Assembly (NCBI GenBank): GCA_963793645.1
Contig: CAWCAW010000007.1
Coordinates: 310,001 to 374,000 of the forward strand
DNA from: CAWCAW01 sp963793645
GTDB lineage: Bacteria > Actinomycetota > Acidimicrobiia > Acidimicrobiales > UBA8190
Length of the DNA stretch: 64,000 nt
Reading direction: 5' to 3'
Shown here: positions 18,666 to 27,137 of the stretch, in pieces
How positions within the stretch are numbered: the first letter of the stretch is position 1
Layout: every line of letters begins with the position of its first letter
Notes under the pieces: model-generated
The model's input: only the letters and a program-made list of their open reading frames with translations
Told to the model about the DNA's origin: nothing
Database searches by the model: none
Made by a program: the position numbers and the translations under genes

Positions 18666-19208
18666 TTGGGAACGTCGCCGGCCGAGCTACCCTCGCTGGC
18701 GATGACCCCGCGCGATCAACCCCATCCCCGTGAAGAGATCCAGGCCGTACTCGACCGATACCACGAGCTCCGGCGCCGCATCGACGACGGCCTCGAGCCC
18801 GATGGCTTTGCCGCCCTGGCCGACTTCTACACCGACGACGCCGTCTATATAGACGGCGCCTGGGGTCGCATTGAAGGAAAGGCGGCCATCACCCATTGGC
18901 TGGCCCACTCCATGGTGGGACTTGGGGACTGGAAGTTCCCAGTGGAGTTCACCGCCATCGAGGGAAATGACGTGGTCGTGAAGTGGACCCAGATCATCCC
19001 TGGAACCAGGGCCGACGGCACGCCGTATACCCAGTCGGCGTACTCAAGGCTGCGCTACGCCGGCAACGGGAAGTTCTCCTACGAGGAAGACACGTACAAC
19101 ATGGCGCATGTCCTGGAGGACTTGGCCGCGAGCGGGTGGGCGCCCACCGAACCCATGAACGTGCCCCCGCAATTCCCAGACCGCAACTGGGCCCTGCCTG
19201 ACGCGTGA
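18666..19208 (+). CDS. SnoaL/NTF2-like protein
   Basis: The protein is 180 residues, or about 168 from the alternative ATG at 18702. It has the cone-shaped NTF2-like pattern: an N-terminal helix pair (EEIQAVLDRYHELRRRIDDG), FYTDDAVYIDGAWGRIEG, AITHWLAHSMVG, then a curved sheet with VVVKWTQIIPGTRADG and SRLRYAGNGKFSYEEDTYNM. These proteins hold small hydrophobic ligands or act as isomerases, dehydratases or cyclases; no catalytic set identifies this one. It is convergent with the TetR gene. Confidence 0.85.
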   Translation: MGTSPAELPSLAMTPRDQPHPREEIQAVLDRYHELRRRIDDGLEPDGFAALADFYTDDAVYIDGAWGRIEGKAAITHWLAHSMVGLGDWKFPVEFTAIEGNDVVVKWTQIIPGTRADGTPYTQSAYSRLRYAGNGKFSYEEDTYNMAHVLEDLAASGWAPTEPMNVPPQFPDRNWALPDA

Positions 19209-19231
19209 GTGGCGCCGGGCTCAGCCCGGCA

Positions 19232-19852
19232 CTACGCAGGCGGGCGAAGGCCGTCTTGAATCATGAGGAGAAGTCGCTCGCTTTGCGCGGCGGTCACCGT
19301 GGCGCTCATGCACATGGAACTGAGGAGCTGCATCAAGTCAGAGGCGTCGATGTCGGTGCGGACCACGCCGGCTTGCCGGGCCGGTTCCAGCACGGTTTCG
19401 AGGGCTCCTTCGATGCGGCCCCGCGACACTGATTTCAGCTGAGGGTTCTTCTCAAAAGCCTCGTGCAGCTCACTGAGCAACGTTTTCTTGGCCTGGGAAT
19501 ATCGCACGAACGCCTGGAGCCATCCCATCACAGCGGGCCAGGGTTCGCACTGCGCCACTAGGCGTTGCGAGGTCTCCACGAGCTCGTCCACGTCGGTGCG
19601 ATAGACGGCTTCGACCAGGGCGATCCGGGTGGGGAAATGGCGATAGAGCGTGCCGATCCCTACCCCGGCGTGCTTGGCGATGGCCTCCATCGACGCGTCG
19701 CCACCGCTGTTGGTAAAGACCTCTCGTGCCGCCGAGACGAGACGTTCGTAGTTCCTGCGGGCGTCGGCACGCATAGGCCGAGCAGCCCCATCGCCGCCTG
19801 GCTCTGGGGTCATCTCTTCTATCGCTGTGGCCGTCTGCGGCTGAGCCGTCAT
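19232..19852 (-). CDS. TetR-family repressor, divergent from MFS exporter
   Basis: About 206 residues. The N-terminal DNA-binding helix-turn-helix (about 30-75) includes RLVSAAREVFTNSGGDASME, IAKHAGVGIGTLYRHFP and the typical ALVEAVY. A helical ligand domain follows. ATG at 19852 is chosen because GGAGG lies nine bases upstream. It is divergent from the exporter gene at 19971, and the 118-base gap carries two inverted repeats. The usual arrangement is that the repressor binds there, controls itself and the pump, and is released by a pump substrate; the inducer is unknown. Confidence 0.93.
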   Translation of the reverse strand: MTAQPQTATAIEEMTPEPGGDGAARPMRADARRNYERLVSAAREVFTNSGGDASMEAIAKHAGVGIGTLYRHFPTRIALVEAVYRTDVDELVETSQRLVAQCEPWPAVMGWLQAFVRYSQAKKTLLSELHEAFEKNPQLKSVSRGRIEGALETVLEPARQAGVVRTDIDASDLMQLLSSMCMSATVTAAQSERLLLMIQDGLRPPA

Positions 19853-19892
19853 TGCCTGCATCCTCCGGCGCCCAGGAGAAACATCTTGCAAA

Positions 19893-19938
19893 ACGGAGGC
19901 ACCCTCCGTATACTAACCGGAGACAGCTTCCGCTTAGT
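19893..19938. promoter_or_regulatory. Probable TetR operators between repressor and exporter
   Basis: A perfect inverted repeat, ACGGAGG-CAC-CCTCCGT (19893-19909), is followed by an imperfect one, ACTAACCGGA ... TTCCGCTTAGT (19912-19938). Position between the divergent pair and the CGGA core shared by both sites support operator function. Confidence 0.7.
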
Positions 19939-19970
19939 AGTCAGAGTACCAGTAGGAAAGGTCGAAGTAC

Positions 19971-21524
19971 ATGCCCCCATTCTCTGTTCTTTTGTCACGT
20001 CCTGGCCAAGCAAAAAACGCCAGCTCAGAGCCCTTGGGAGGGCGGGCATCGCGTTCGGTTTTCCTCTTTGTCATCCTGACCGCCCAGCTGATGGTGGTGC
20101 TGGACACGACCATCGTTAACGTGGCCCTTCCCCACATCCAAAAAGGATTGCACTTTTCGGGAACCAGCCTCTCGTGGGTGCTCAACGCCTACCTCCTGAC
20201 CTTCGGGGGGCTGCTCTTGCTCGGCGCCCGGTCGGGGGACCTCCTCGGTCGCCGCCGTACCTTTCTCATCGGTATCGCCTTGTTCACGATGAGCTCGCTG
20301 CTGGGCGGCTTCGCCGTGACGGGATCGATGTTGCTGGCCGCGCGAGCCTTGCAGGGCGTGGGTGCGGCCCTGGCCGCCCCGTCGTCGCTGGCGCTCTTGA
20401 CGAGCGCCTTTCCTGAAGGTGCTCAGCGGATTCGAGCCATCGGTCTCTTCACCACGGTCTCCGCGGCGGGAGGCGCCCTCGGGCTCGTGTCCGGGGGGGT
20501 GCTCACCCAACTGGTCTCCTGGCGTTGGGTGATGTTCGTCAACGTGCCGATCGGTGTGGCCGTCTTCCTCGTAGGGCGCCACGTGCTCAGCGAGACCGAG
20601 CGACGCCACGGTCGATTCGACATCATCGGAGCGATCACGTCGGTCCTGGGGATGACGGCCGTCGTTCTCGGCTTGGTGGAAGCGGGCACCAGCGGTTGGG
20701 GTAACCCGCGCACGGTGGGGGCGCTTCTGGCGGGACTGGCCCTGTTGGGCCTGTTCGTCCACAACGAGTCTCGAGTCGAAGAGCCGATCCTGCCCCTGCG
20801 GATGTTGGCGAACTCGGTTCGCACGACGGCGAACGTCTCACGTGGTCTCGTCTACGCCGGCATGTACGGCATGTTCTTCTTCCTCGACCAGTTCCTTCAG
20901 GACGTGCAGAGCTACTCGCCTCTGCGCGCCGGCCTCAGCTTCCTCCCGGTCCCGGTGTCGGTGTTCGTTTCCTCGCAGTTGGCAAGCAAGGTGCTCGTGA
21001 ATCGGGTTCGGCCCAAGACCTTGATGCTCAGCGGAATCGCCTTGGCGATGGCCAGCTTGGTGCTCTCGAGCCGCATTGGCGTGGGGGCTCACTACCCCGA
21101 GATCCTGCTCGCTTTGGTCTTGCTCGGAGTGGGATCGGGGACGTCGTTGGTGACACTGACCACGGCTTCGTTGTCGGGAGTGGAGCCCGCCGACGCCGGG
21201 GCCGCCTCGGGCCTGGTCAATGTGATCCAGCAGGTTGGCGCCGCCTTGGGGTTGGCCGTTCTCGTCACTGTGTACGGCGCCGTCGCCGGCCACGCCCAGC
21301 TTGCCGGTTCCTCGGCGACGGCGAGTATGGCCGGACGCGCCTTGATGGTCCACGGACTTGATGTCGTCTTCGGCGTGGGTGCCCTCTTCGCTCTGTGCGC
21401 CTTCGTCATGGTGGCCGTCATCGTGCGCCTTCCGGCCGTCGAGGTCGCCGCGCAGGCGATCGAGGAAGCGGAGTTCGTGGTTGACGACGAACTCCAGTGG
21501 GAGAACCCCGAGCTCGTGGCGTAA
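19971..21524 (+). CDS. MFS drug exporter, DHA2 (14-segment, EmrB/QacA) family
   Basis: The 517-residue protein has about 14 hydrophobic segments. Motif D1 is LDTTIVNVALPHIQ, the loop 2-3 motif A is GDLLGRRRTF, and motif C is seen in AGGALGLVSGGVLT. These define proton-driven multidrug exporters of the DHA2 group. Two acidic residues near the C-terminus (VVDDELQWEN) form a soluble tail. AGGAAAGG precedes the ATG. It is controlled most simply by the divergent TetR gene. The substrate is not predictable. Confidence 0.95.
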   Translation: MPPFSVLLSRPGQAKNASSEPLGGRASRSVFLFVILTAQLMVVLDTTIVNVALPHIQKGLHFSGTSLSWVLNAYLLTFGGLLLLGARSGDLLGRRRTFLIGIALFTMSSLLGGFAVTGSMLLAARALQGVGAALAAPSSLALLTSAFPEGAQRIRAIGLFTTVSAAGGALGLVSGGVLTQLVSWRWVMFVNVPIGVAVFLVGRHVLSETERRHGRFDIIGAITSVLGMTAVVLGLVEAGTSGWGNPRTVGALLAGLALLGLFVHNESRVEEPILPLRMLANSVRTTANVSRGLVYAGMYGMFFFLDQFLQDVQSYSPLRAGLSFLPVPVSVFVSSQLASKVLVNRVRPKTLMLSGIALAMASLVLSSRIGVGAHYPEILLALVLLGVGSGTSLVTLTTASLSGVEPADAGAASGLVNVIQQVGAALGLAVLVTVYGAVAGHAQLAGSSATASMAGRALMVHGLDVVFGVGALFALCAFVMVAVIVRLPAVEVAAQAIEEAEFVVDDELQWENPELVA

Positions 21525-21597
21525 AACTAAGGGCCCAATTTCGTCCACACCAGAGCCGGGCTTCAAGGACTTGGGGCCCCTGTCCGATGAATTAGCT

Positions 21598-22149
21598 ATG
21601 GACCATCACGAGGTGGGCGGATTTCGGAGGCTTCTGCGAGCCCTCCGTCTCGACGAGGCTTCGATCGAGTTCGCCACCGCCATCGGGTCAGGTGCACAGC
21701 GCGGAGGATCGCTGCTGGTCGTGGGCACCCCCGACAACGAGCCCTGGCACTTCGTCGCCCACCTGGCCGAAGAGGCGCAGTCCTGTGGCCGGCCCGACCT
21801 AGTGCCCACCTGGGTGCGATGGACAGCACCCGCCGCGGCACCTGCCCATCTGGCGGTGACCTTGGACCGACTGTTGGCAGTGCGACGCCGCGACACAGTC
21901 GTGGTGGTCGCGCCGAATCACGCCAGCGAACGATTGCTCGAGCGCGTCGACGATGCACGACGCGTTGGCGGCCGGGTCATGACCCTTCATCGCGAGGACG
22001 ATGACCTCGCCCAGCTCTCCCATGAAACCCTCGTGGTGCCCACCGCCGCTCCCGATGGCACCTTCGATGTCGTACAGCATGTCGTGACGAGCTCCGCCAC
22101 AGGCCTGACAGGCCATCCCAGACGCCGCCTTCGCCGGCGTTCTGCCTGA
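21598..22149 (+). CDS. Conserved protein of unknown function, alpha/beta (Rossmann-like) fold
   Basis: About 183 residues with no signal peptide. The pattern alternates strands and helices: GGSLLVVGTPDNEPWHFVAH, LVPTWVRW, HLAVTLDRLLAVRRRDTVVV, VAPNHASERLLERV, GGRVMTLHRED. This resembles a sugar-isomerase (SIS)-like or nucleotide-binding layout, and I recall similar acidimicrobial hypothetical proteins. ATG at 21598 is the first good start after the MFS stop; the same frame is open upstream within the MFS gene but not credible there. The C-terminus is Arg-rich (RRRLRRRS). Confidence 0.65.
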   Translation: MDHHEVGGFRRLLRALRLDEASIEFATAIGSGAQRGGSLLVVGTPDNEPWHFVAHLAEEAQSCGRPDLVPTWVRWTAPAAAPAHLAVTLDRLLAVRRRDTVVVVAPNHASERLLERVDDARRVGGRVMTLHREDDDLAQLSHETLVVPTAAPDGTFDVVQHVVTSSATGLTGHPRRRLRRRSA

Positions 22150-22362
22150 ACTGACGGGCACTATGTCCCGATTCACCATGCATCTTGTGTGGCGGTCGAT
22201 TGGGCCACGGAAGTTGCCGTTTTCAACACGCCGGGTCTTCCTCGTCAGCGGCTCCTGCCTGCTTGAGGAGTAGCCAGGATGATTACGCCTGGAGCCTTTG
22301 GGTATGGAGAGATCCGATTGACATTGCCGGCGTCTCGTCCTCGGGCCGCCACCGTCCAAAGG

Positions 22363-22533
22363 ATGACCATGGTCCTGCTGCTCGCGCTGCTCCTGGTGTT
22401 GCTCTTTTTCGGGTTCGGATTCGCCGCTCATCTGCTGTGGATCGTGGCCGTGGTCTTTTTCTTCGTTTGGATCATTGGTTTCGCACTAGGACGGGGAGAA
22501 AACGCCGGCCGTCACCGTTTCTACCGCTGGTAA
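22363..22533 (+). CDS. Small hydrophobic membrane protein
   Basis: About 56 residues with two membrane segments (VLLLALLLVLLFFGFGFAAH and a VVFFFVWIIGFALG segment) and a short basic tail ending GRHRFYRW. This is the layout of a very common small actinobacterial membrane protein of unknown role (DUF5670-like). Starts at 22363 and 22369 are both possible; AAAGG fits the latter. It lies 24 bases before the AI-2E family gene. Confidence 0.7.
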   Translation: MTMVLLLALLLVLLFFGFGFAAHLLWIVAVVFFFVWIIGFALGRGENAGRHRFYRW

Positions 22534-22557
22534 CGATGAACTCGACATGGCCTGTCT

Positions 22558-23769
22558 GTGGCTAGTACCTCCGAAGGATCGGTGCCGTCCCTGGTGATGT
22601 CGGGCGCCCACGATGCTGACGCGCTCGTGGTCGAAGCGGGCGGAGCCCCCGTCGATGACGACACCAGTAAACCCGGCGTCTTGATCCTTCCTCCCAGCGC
22701 TGAACGCGAGCTCGACGAATCCGACGATTCCCTGGGCGCTCTGGGCCGCCCTTTCGATCATCGATCACCTTTTTTCATCGGCCTCATCGGTGCCCTTGGG
22801 GTCGCCGTCGCTTATGTCCTGGCCCGGGGTATCGCTGAGATCGCCACCGTGCTGGTCATCATCGGGCTCGCCCTGTTCGTCGCCATCGGCTTGAACCCGG
22901 TCCTCGACTTCCTCATCAACAGAGGCATTCGGCGCGGACTCGCCGTCGCCATTGTCACCTTTGGGTTCTTGCTCGCCGTGGCCGGGTTCGTTCTTGCCGC
23001 CGTCTCCCCTATTTCGCACGAGATCTCCGCACTCGTGAAGAACTACCCGAAGTACAAGGCCAGCCTCATCGCCGGTAAAGGCTGGGCCGGGAAGCTGGCC
23101 GTAAGGCTGCACCTGACGAGTTACCTGAAGGGTAAGTCGAAGATCAAGATCGCCCCCGGAGGAGTCCTTGGCGCCGGAAAGGAAATCCTGTCGCTCGGTG
23201 TGGCGACGATCAGCATTGTCGCCCTGACCGTCTACTTTCTGATTGCGCTGCCCGGAGTGAAGAAGCTGTGGTTGTCCATCGTTCCTCGCAGCCGTCGGGA
23301 ACGCACCAGCCTGCTCACCGACGAAGTCTTCAGCCGGATCGGGGGCTTCATGTTGGGCAACCTGTTGACGTCGGTGATCTCGGGGATCGGGACCTACGTC
23401 TGGTTGCTCATCTTCGGGGTTCCCTACGCCTTACTTCTTGCGCTTGTGGTGGCGCTCTTCGATCTCATTCCCATGGTCGGTTCCACCATTGCAGGGATCA
23501 TCGTCTCACTGGTGGCGCTTTCAAAAGGCATCCCGATCGGCGTGGCCACGTTCGGGTTCTACGTGGTGTACCGCTACCTAGAGGATTACCTCCTCAATCC
23601 ACGTGTGATGAAGCACACCGTCAAGGTCACCCCCGGCTTGACCATCATCGCCACGCTCATCGGCGGCACCCTGCTCGGCTTGGTCGGCGCTCTGGTGGCC
23701 ATTCCTGTGGCAGCCACGATCCATCTGCTTCTTGATGAGGTGACGATCCCCCGGCAAAACCAGCGCTAG
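22558..23769 (+). CDS. AI-2E/PerM family permease
   Basis: The 403-residue protein has a soluble acidic N-terminus (about 70 residues), about eight membrane segments and the family pattern. Examples are IGLALFVAIGLNPVLDFLI, a large soluble loop with KNYPKYK, then ALVVALFDLIPMVGSTIAGI and YRYLEDYLLNPRVM. Members include AI-2 exporter TqsA and Na+/H+ antiporters, but most are uncharacterised, so the substrate is unknown. GTG at 22558 is used; in-frame starts 24-39 bases later exist. Confidence 0.93.
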   Translation: MASTSEGSVPSLVMSGAHDADALVVEAGGAPVDDDTSKPGVLILPPSAERELDESDDSLGALGRPFDHRSPFFIGLIGALGVAVAYVLARGIAEIATVLVIIGLALFVAIGLNPVLDFLINRGIRRGLAVAIVTFGFLLAVAGFVLAAVSPISHEISALVKNYPKYKASLIAGKGWAGKLAVRLHLTSYLKGKSKIKIAPGGVLGAGKEILSLGVATISIVALTVYFLIALPGVKKLWLSIVPRSRRERTSLLTDEVFSRIGGFMLGNLLTSVISGIGTYVWLLIFGVPYALLLALVVALFDLIPMVGSTIAGIIVSLVALSKGIPIGVATFGFYVVYRYLEDYLLNPRVMKHTVKVTPGLTIIATLIGGTLLGLVGALVAIPVAATIHLLLDEVTIPRQNQR

Positions 23770-23787
23770 GGATCCCTGACGCGGCGA

Positions 23788-23864
23788 GTCCCTCGTTGGT
23801 CGACTCCTATGCACGCAACCTCCGACAACGATTGCAGCGTCATAGCGTCGAGCCAACGAGGGAC
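23788..23864. terminator. Long inverted repeat between convergent genes
   Basis: GTCCCTCGTTGGTCGAC (23788-23804) pairs with GTCGAGCCAACGAGGGAC (23847-23864) with one bulge and a 42-base loop. It lies between convergent genes, so a bidirectional terminator is the simplest reading. The long loop also allows a small structured RNA. Confidence 0.6.
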
Positions 23865-23887
23865 CCCCGTCAGCACAACCCCCTTGA

Positions 23888-24592
23888 CTACGCCCCTTGT
23901 GTGGTTGTGAAGGCGGTCCCGCCATCGGTGAGAGGACTGGTGGTGATGACGTACTTACGGCCTTCGTAGTAGTTCGACACGGCCGGATCGGTGCTACCGA
24001 TGGGAAGCCCGTTCACCATCACATCAGCAAAGCTCACCGCCCCGAACGTCGGCAGCTTCACGATGCCGTTGAGCCCGATGCCCGCATCAACGGAGCCACA
24101 GGGATCGGCAGAAGTCACACTGGCCGAGGAGTGCGTGGTGGTGTCGTCCACGCTGACCCCGATGCCGTCGCCGTTGCACGATGCGGACATGACAACGGTG
24201 TCGCCGGGGTTCATGGTGATGCTGGGATAGCTGTACACGCCCTCGAGGTCGAAGCTGGAGCTGAAGAGCGCCACCGTCTGGCGGTGCTTGCCCACCTTTT
24301 CCTTGGTGCACGTGAGGCCAACGTTGGCGCTGCTCCACTGGGAACTGTCGCTGTTGTAGAGGGCGTCTTGAATGTCGATGCCGTCCTTGGTGCTCTGACA
24401 CGTAAAGGTGGGCAGGGTCACGCTGGCCCCCACCGATGAGACCGTGACGGTGTCCGACGGGGCGTAGGTGGCCAGATGCGACCTGGGTGTCCGGTTCGCC
24501 CAGGCCGGGGAGGCGGCCACGCCCAAAAGAAGCGCCGTACCCCCTACCAGGGCCACGGACCGGGAAACGACGGTGTGCGTACGGGTTGACAT
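23888..24592 (-). CDS. Secreted G1-peptidase-like (eqolisin fold) protein, probably inactive
   Basis: About 234 residues: signal peptide (hydrophobic about 12-28, cleavage after AWA), then a beta-sandwich domain. The order of segments follows the G1/A4 peptidase family: VTLPTFTCQS, KDGIDIQD, VGLTCTKE, SYPSITMNPGDTVVMS, DDTTTHSSA and VKLPTFGAVSFAD. The Gln/Glu catalytic pair of active enzymes is not evident: the WVGIDG-like segment is altered and the usual EWIxE segment reads DAGIGLNG. It is probably a non-enzymatic secreted domain. The family assignment is my judgement from pattern only. ATG at 24592. Confidence 0.65.
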   Translation of the reverse strand: MSTRTHTVVSRSVALVGGTALLLGVAASPAWANRTPRSHLATYAPSDTVTVSSVGASVTLPTFTCQSTKDGIDIQDALYNSDSSQWSSANVGLTCTKEKVGKHRQTVALFSSSFDLEGVYSYPSITMNPGDTVVMSASCNGDGIGVSVDDTTTHSSASVTSADPCGSVDAGIGLNGIVKLPTFGAVSFADVMVNGLPIGSTDPAVSNYYEGRKYVITTSPLTDGGTAFTTTQGA

Positions 24593-24864
24593 GACTTGGT
24601 ACCCCTCTCGACCTCGATGTTCGTGTGTTTCGACTGAACCCAGCATGACTGTCATCAACGCCGACGTCTGTGCCGGCGGGCACACTGGCAACGACGTGGT
24701 CGACACATCGGACCAGCTGGTCGGCCCGCACAATGGGACCAGCAGACAGTTCGTCCTGAGCCGACGGACCGCCCCGCCACCCTGAGCGTCCCAGGAGGCA
24801 ACACGCATTGCGGAGGACCCGGGCGGGGACCGATACTGGGAATAGCAGCAAGGGGGGTTAGACG

Positions 24865-25488
24865 GTGTCTCGACGGCGGCCTCGACCGCACAACACAAAA
24901 GAGCGGCTGATGGACGGGGCGGTCGGCGCCTTTGGCGACCGCGGCTATGGGGCCACTGGTGTCGACCACATCGTGGAGCGGGCGGGCACCACCCGGGGCG
25001 CCTTTTACTATTACTTCTCCAGCAAGGCCGACGTGGCCCGGGATCTCCAAGAGGGACTCTGGGGTGCCGCCGCGCAACGGTCGGCCGAAGCGGTCAGCCC
25101 CGAAGGCGACTTTCTCACCAACATCCGCCAAGGCCTGGAGGCGTATCTGGCGGCATTACGAGATTTCGGCCCCGAACGCCCCTTTCTCCGACAGGGTTTC
25201 GATGACCCCGCCCTGACCATGCGCGACGCCGAAGGCCGCAAGTGGGGGGCCCACTTCGTCAGGGAACAGATTGTCGACGCCATGGACAGGGGCCAGATAC
25301 CGCGCCAGGACCCCGAAGCGGCCACGCGACTGCTCGTTGACGCCCTGCAAGCGCTGACGCTGGCCGTCCTCGATGGCGAAGACACCACTGACGCGTTGCG
25401 GGCCATTGACGACCTCAATGAGGCGTTGAAGATGGGGCGTCCTGTCATAGGGCATAAGGCCGCCCGAGCCGCGGCGACATCTGACTAA
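24865..25488 (+). CDS. TetR-family regulator
   Basis: 207 residues. The helix-turn-helix region (about 10-58) includes TKERLMDGAVGAFGDRGY, VDHIVERAGTTRGAFYYYF and SSKADVARDL. A helical ligand domain follows, with a polar C-terminus. GTG at 24865 has AAGGGGGG at suitable spacing. The 3' end overlaps the convergent gene at 25485 by four bases. It is divergent from the G1-like secreted gene (272-base gap). No metabolic target is obvious next to it. Confidence 0.92.
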   Translation: MSRRRPRPHNTKERLMDGAVGAFGDRGYGATGVDHIVERAGTTRGAFYYYFSSKADVARDLQEGLWGAAAQRSAEAVSPEGDFLTNIRQGLEAYLAALRDFGPERPFLRQGFDDPALTMRDAEGRKWGAHFVREQIVDAMDRGQIPRQDPEAATRLLVDALQALTLAVLDGEDTTDALRAIDDLNEALKMGRPVIGHKAARAAATSD

Positions 25489-25790
25489 CCGATCGGAAAC
25501 GCGTACCCCCCTACGATCGTGGCATCCATCGCAATTGGTCCTTCTTCGCAACGTTGAGCTATCTCCGCCTGGAATGCCTTAAACGCCGCTGACGAAGCGA
25601 GCGGGTTCGTATCGCCCTCGATTTTGGCGATGTGGACGAACGTCACGCCATCTTCAAGACGGAGAGTGACATAGCGGAGCCCGCCGGGGTCGTCGCCGGC
25701 AAGCTCGGCGAAGACCTCCTTGACGAGCTTGGCGTTTTCGTCGGCCTTGTCAGGCTTGGTGCGATACCGGACAACCTTGATCGTGCTCAT
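25485..25790 (-). CDS. Small ABM-like (dimeric alpha/beta barrel) protein
   Basis: 101 residues. The pattern STIKVVRYRTKPDKADENAK, VFAELA, GLRYVTLRLEDGVTFVHIAK and FKAFQAEIAQRC fits a ferredoxin-like alpha/beta fold, as in antibiotic-biosynthesis-monooxygenase-like proteins. ATG at 25790 has AAAGGGG upstream and overlaps the preceding stop (ATGA), so it is translationally coupled. It is the last gene of the ArsR operon. Confidence 0.8.
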   Translation of the reverse strand: MSTIKVVRYRTKPDKADENAKLVKEVFAELAGDDPGGLRYVTLRLEDGVTFVHIAKIEGDTNPLASSAAFKAFQAEIAQRCEEGPIAMDATIVGGYAFPIG

Positions 25791-26197
25791 CGGTCCCCTT
25801 TCGCGCGCAGCTGATTGTTGCGCGCCTCGTGTGTTACTTCGGCCAGGCCGAGTTCCTCCAGCAGCGGTGGAAGGTACATGCCGAATCGGCCCCGATAACC
25901 CTTGCGCATCCCATACCAACCACCGACGGGGTTCGACGCCGAACGCCCGAACTCCTCCACCGTTCCTGGCGCAGGATCCTTTCCCTCGTCAGCCGAACCC
26001 AGCGGCACCCAGCCGTCGCGCTCCTTCAACCATGAGGCGAGGTCCTCGATGGCACGCGCCTGGTAGGTCAACTTTGTAGAGCCGACCTGGCACACGAGCA
26101 GAGGCGGCTCGCTGTCGTCATCGCGGTATATCGAGTACTCCGACGTCCCCGGCGGTGTCTTTAGAACCCACGGATCGCTTTTGCTTCCCGCTGCCAT
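25787..26197 (-). CDS. Conserved protein in ArsR operon (DUF6855-like)
   Basis: 136 residues, soluble. WVLKTPPGTSEYSIYRDD, LVCQVGSTKLTYQARAIEDL, LKERDGWVPLGSADEGK and NPVGGWYGMRKGYRGRFGMY match a small actinobacterial family I have seen near ArsR/SRPBCC genes. No catalytic motif is seen. The start codon shares one base with the stop of the SRPBCC gene (TGATG), and its stop overlaps the next start, so translation is coupled on both sides. Confidence 0.78.
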   Translation of the reverse strand: MAAGSKSDPWVLKTPPGTSEYSIYRDDDSEPPLLVCQVGSTKLTYQARAIEDLASWLKERDGWVPLGSADEGKDPAPGTVEEFGRSASNPVGGWYGMRKGYRGRFGMYLPPLLEELGLAEVTHEARNNQLRAKGDR

Positions 26198-26652
26198 CAG
26201 TCAACTCCCTTTTCGATTGACTCGACGAAGTGAGGGAGTACCGACCCCCATCCACTGCGGTTGCCTTCCCGACGCTCAGGAGCTCGCTCCCCTAGCCGCT
26301 CCCAGCCGTCGTGCTCGATCTCGACACGTGTCCGATCGTGGCCGCAATCGACGAAACGGATCTCCACGTCGGTGGCGTCTTGGGCCGGGAAATGGAAATG
26401 CCACGAGAAGCCGAGGAGCGAGGGCGGCTCCCACGCGGTCACCTGACCCCAGTCGTGCTCGACCCCCGACGACGTCCGTTCGAAAACTCGGCCGCCCACG
26501 TGCGGCTCGAAGACCACTTCGATGCCCCGCTCGCCACTGACGGAATGGTCCGCCGGCCACCAGGTCGAGGCCCGCTGGGTCCACGTCTGAAATGCCGTGG
26601 CGGGCGGACAGGCGACCTCGAAACTGAAGAGGAGCGCCTCAGTCACCGCCAT
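26197..26652 (-). CDS. SRPBCC (AHSA1/START-like) protein
   Basis: 151 residues. The typical AHSA1-like pattern is present: SFEVACPPATAFQTWTQ, VFEPHVGGRVFERT, WGQVTAWEPPSLLGFSW, TRVEIEHDGW and a C-terminal helix (SVLPHFVESIEKGV). The fold has a deep hydrophobic ligand cavity. Its gene begins inside the end of the ArsR gene (14-base overlap), an arrangement that recurs across actinobacteria and links this family to ArsR control. Confidence 0.92.
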   Translation of the reverse strand: MAVTEALLFSFEVACPPATAFQTWTQRASTWWPADHSVSGERGIEVVFEPHVGGRVFERTSSGVEHDWGQVTAWEPPSLLGFSWHFHFPAQDATDVEIRFVDCGHDRTRVEIEHDGWERLGERAPERREGNRSGWGSVLPHFVESIEKGVD

Positions 26653-26959
26653 CACCGTCCACGTTCTCGGCCACGAGGCGGAATCTCGTGGCGCTTTCGC
26701 CCCAGATCGTCTCGATATACCGGCGCACGGCCTCGAGCCCCTCGTCACGCAGGCGGTAGACACGCCGGGTGCCGACGGATTCCTCGTCGACAAAGCCGGC
26801 CTCTCGCAAGAGTCGGAGATGACGGGACACGGCCGGCCTACTTATCGGAAGCTGGTCGGCGATTTCATGGACGGCGCGTTCTCCGTGGCGGAGCAGGGCC
26901 AGGATCTCCCGGCGATTGCCGTCGGCCAGGGCATCGAAGGCGGCGGACTCACCGGCCAT
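26639..26959 (-). CDS. ArsR-family winged-helix regulator
   Basis: 106 residues. The DNA-binding region reads DALADGNRREILALLRHGER, EIADQLPISRPAVSRHLRLL and DEESVGTRRVYRL. There are no metal-binding cysteines, so this is the metal-independent subgroup commonly paired with SRPBCC genes. It is the first gene of a four-gene, fully overlapping operon running leftwards to 25485. Palindromes 40-60 bases upstream are likely its own operator. Confidence 0.93.
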   Translation of the reverse strand: MAGESAAFDALADGNRREILALLRHGERAVHEIADQLPISRPAVSRHLRLLREAGFVDEESVGTRRVYRLRDEGLEAVRRYIETIWGESATRFRLVAENVDGDGGD

Positions 26960-26997
26960 GCCGGCTCCTCTGATCGATGACCTTCCGTAACACTTCA

Positions 26998-27020
26998 GTT
27001 ACGGTAACTCACTGGTTACC
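26998..27020. promoter_or_regulatory. Probable ArsR operator
   Basis: GTTACGGTAAC (26998-27008) is a perfect palindrome around a central base, and GGTTACC (27014-27020) repeats the half-site. They lie directly upstream of the ArsR start. Confidence 0.65.
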
Positions 27021-27080
27021 AAGTGGGCAAGCCCCGGCCATTGCGCGTCACCGCGGTCCATTTCCGAGTCATGGATAGGC

Positions 27081-27110
27081 CGATGCCCGGGTGCAAGCAC
27101 CCGGGCATCG
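27081..27110 (-). terminator. Strong hairpin terminator after the YceI gene
   Basis: Perfect 14-bp arms (CGATGCCCGGGTGC and its complement) leave a two-base gap, so the hairpin closes on a small loop. It starts 28 bases past the YceI stop and separates that gene from the ArsR operon. No T-run follows. Confidence 0.8.
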
Positions 27111-27137
27111 AATCTGCCACTTAGCAGTGAGGTTGTA

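Noticed and set aside
20025..20762. Minus-strand open frame of 245 codons
   Set aside because: It lies wholly inside the MFS exporter gene on the other strand, is Gln/Arg/His-rich and has no ribosome site.
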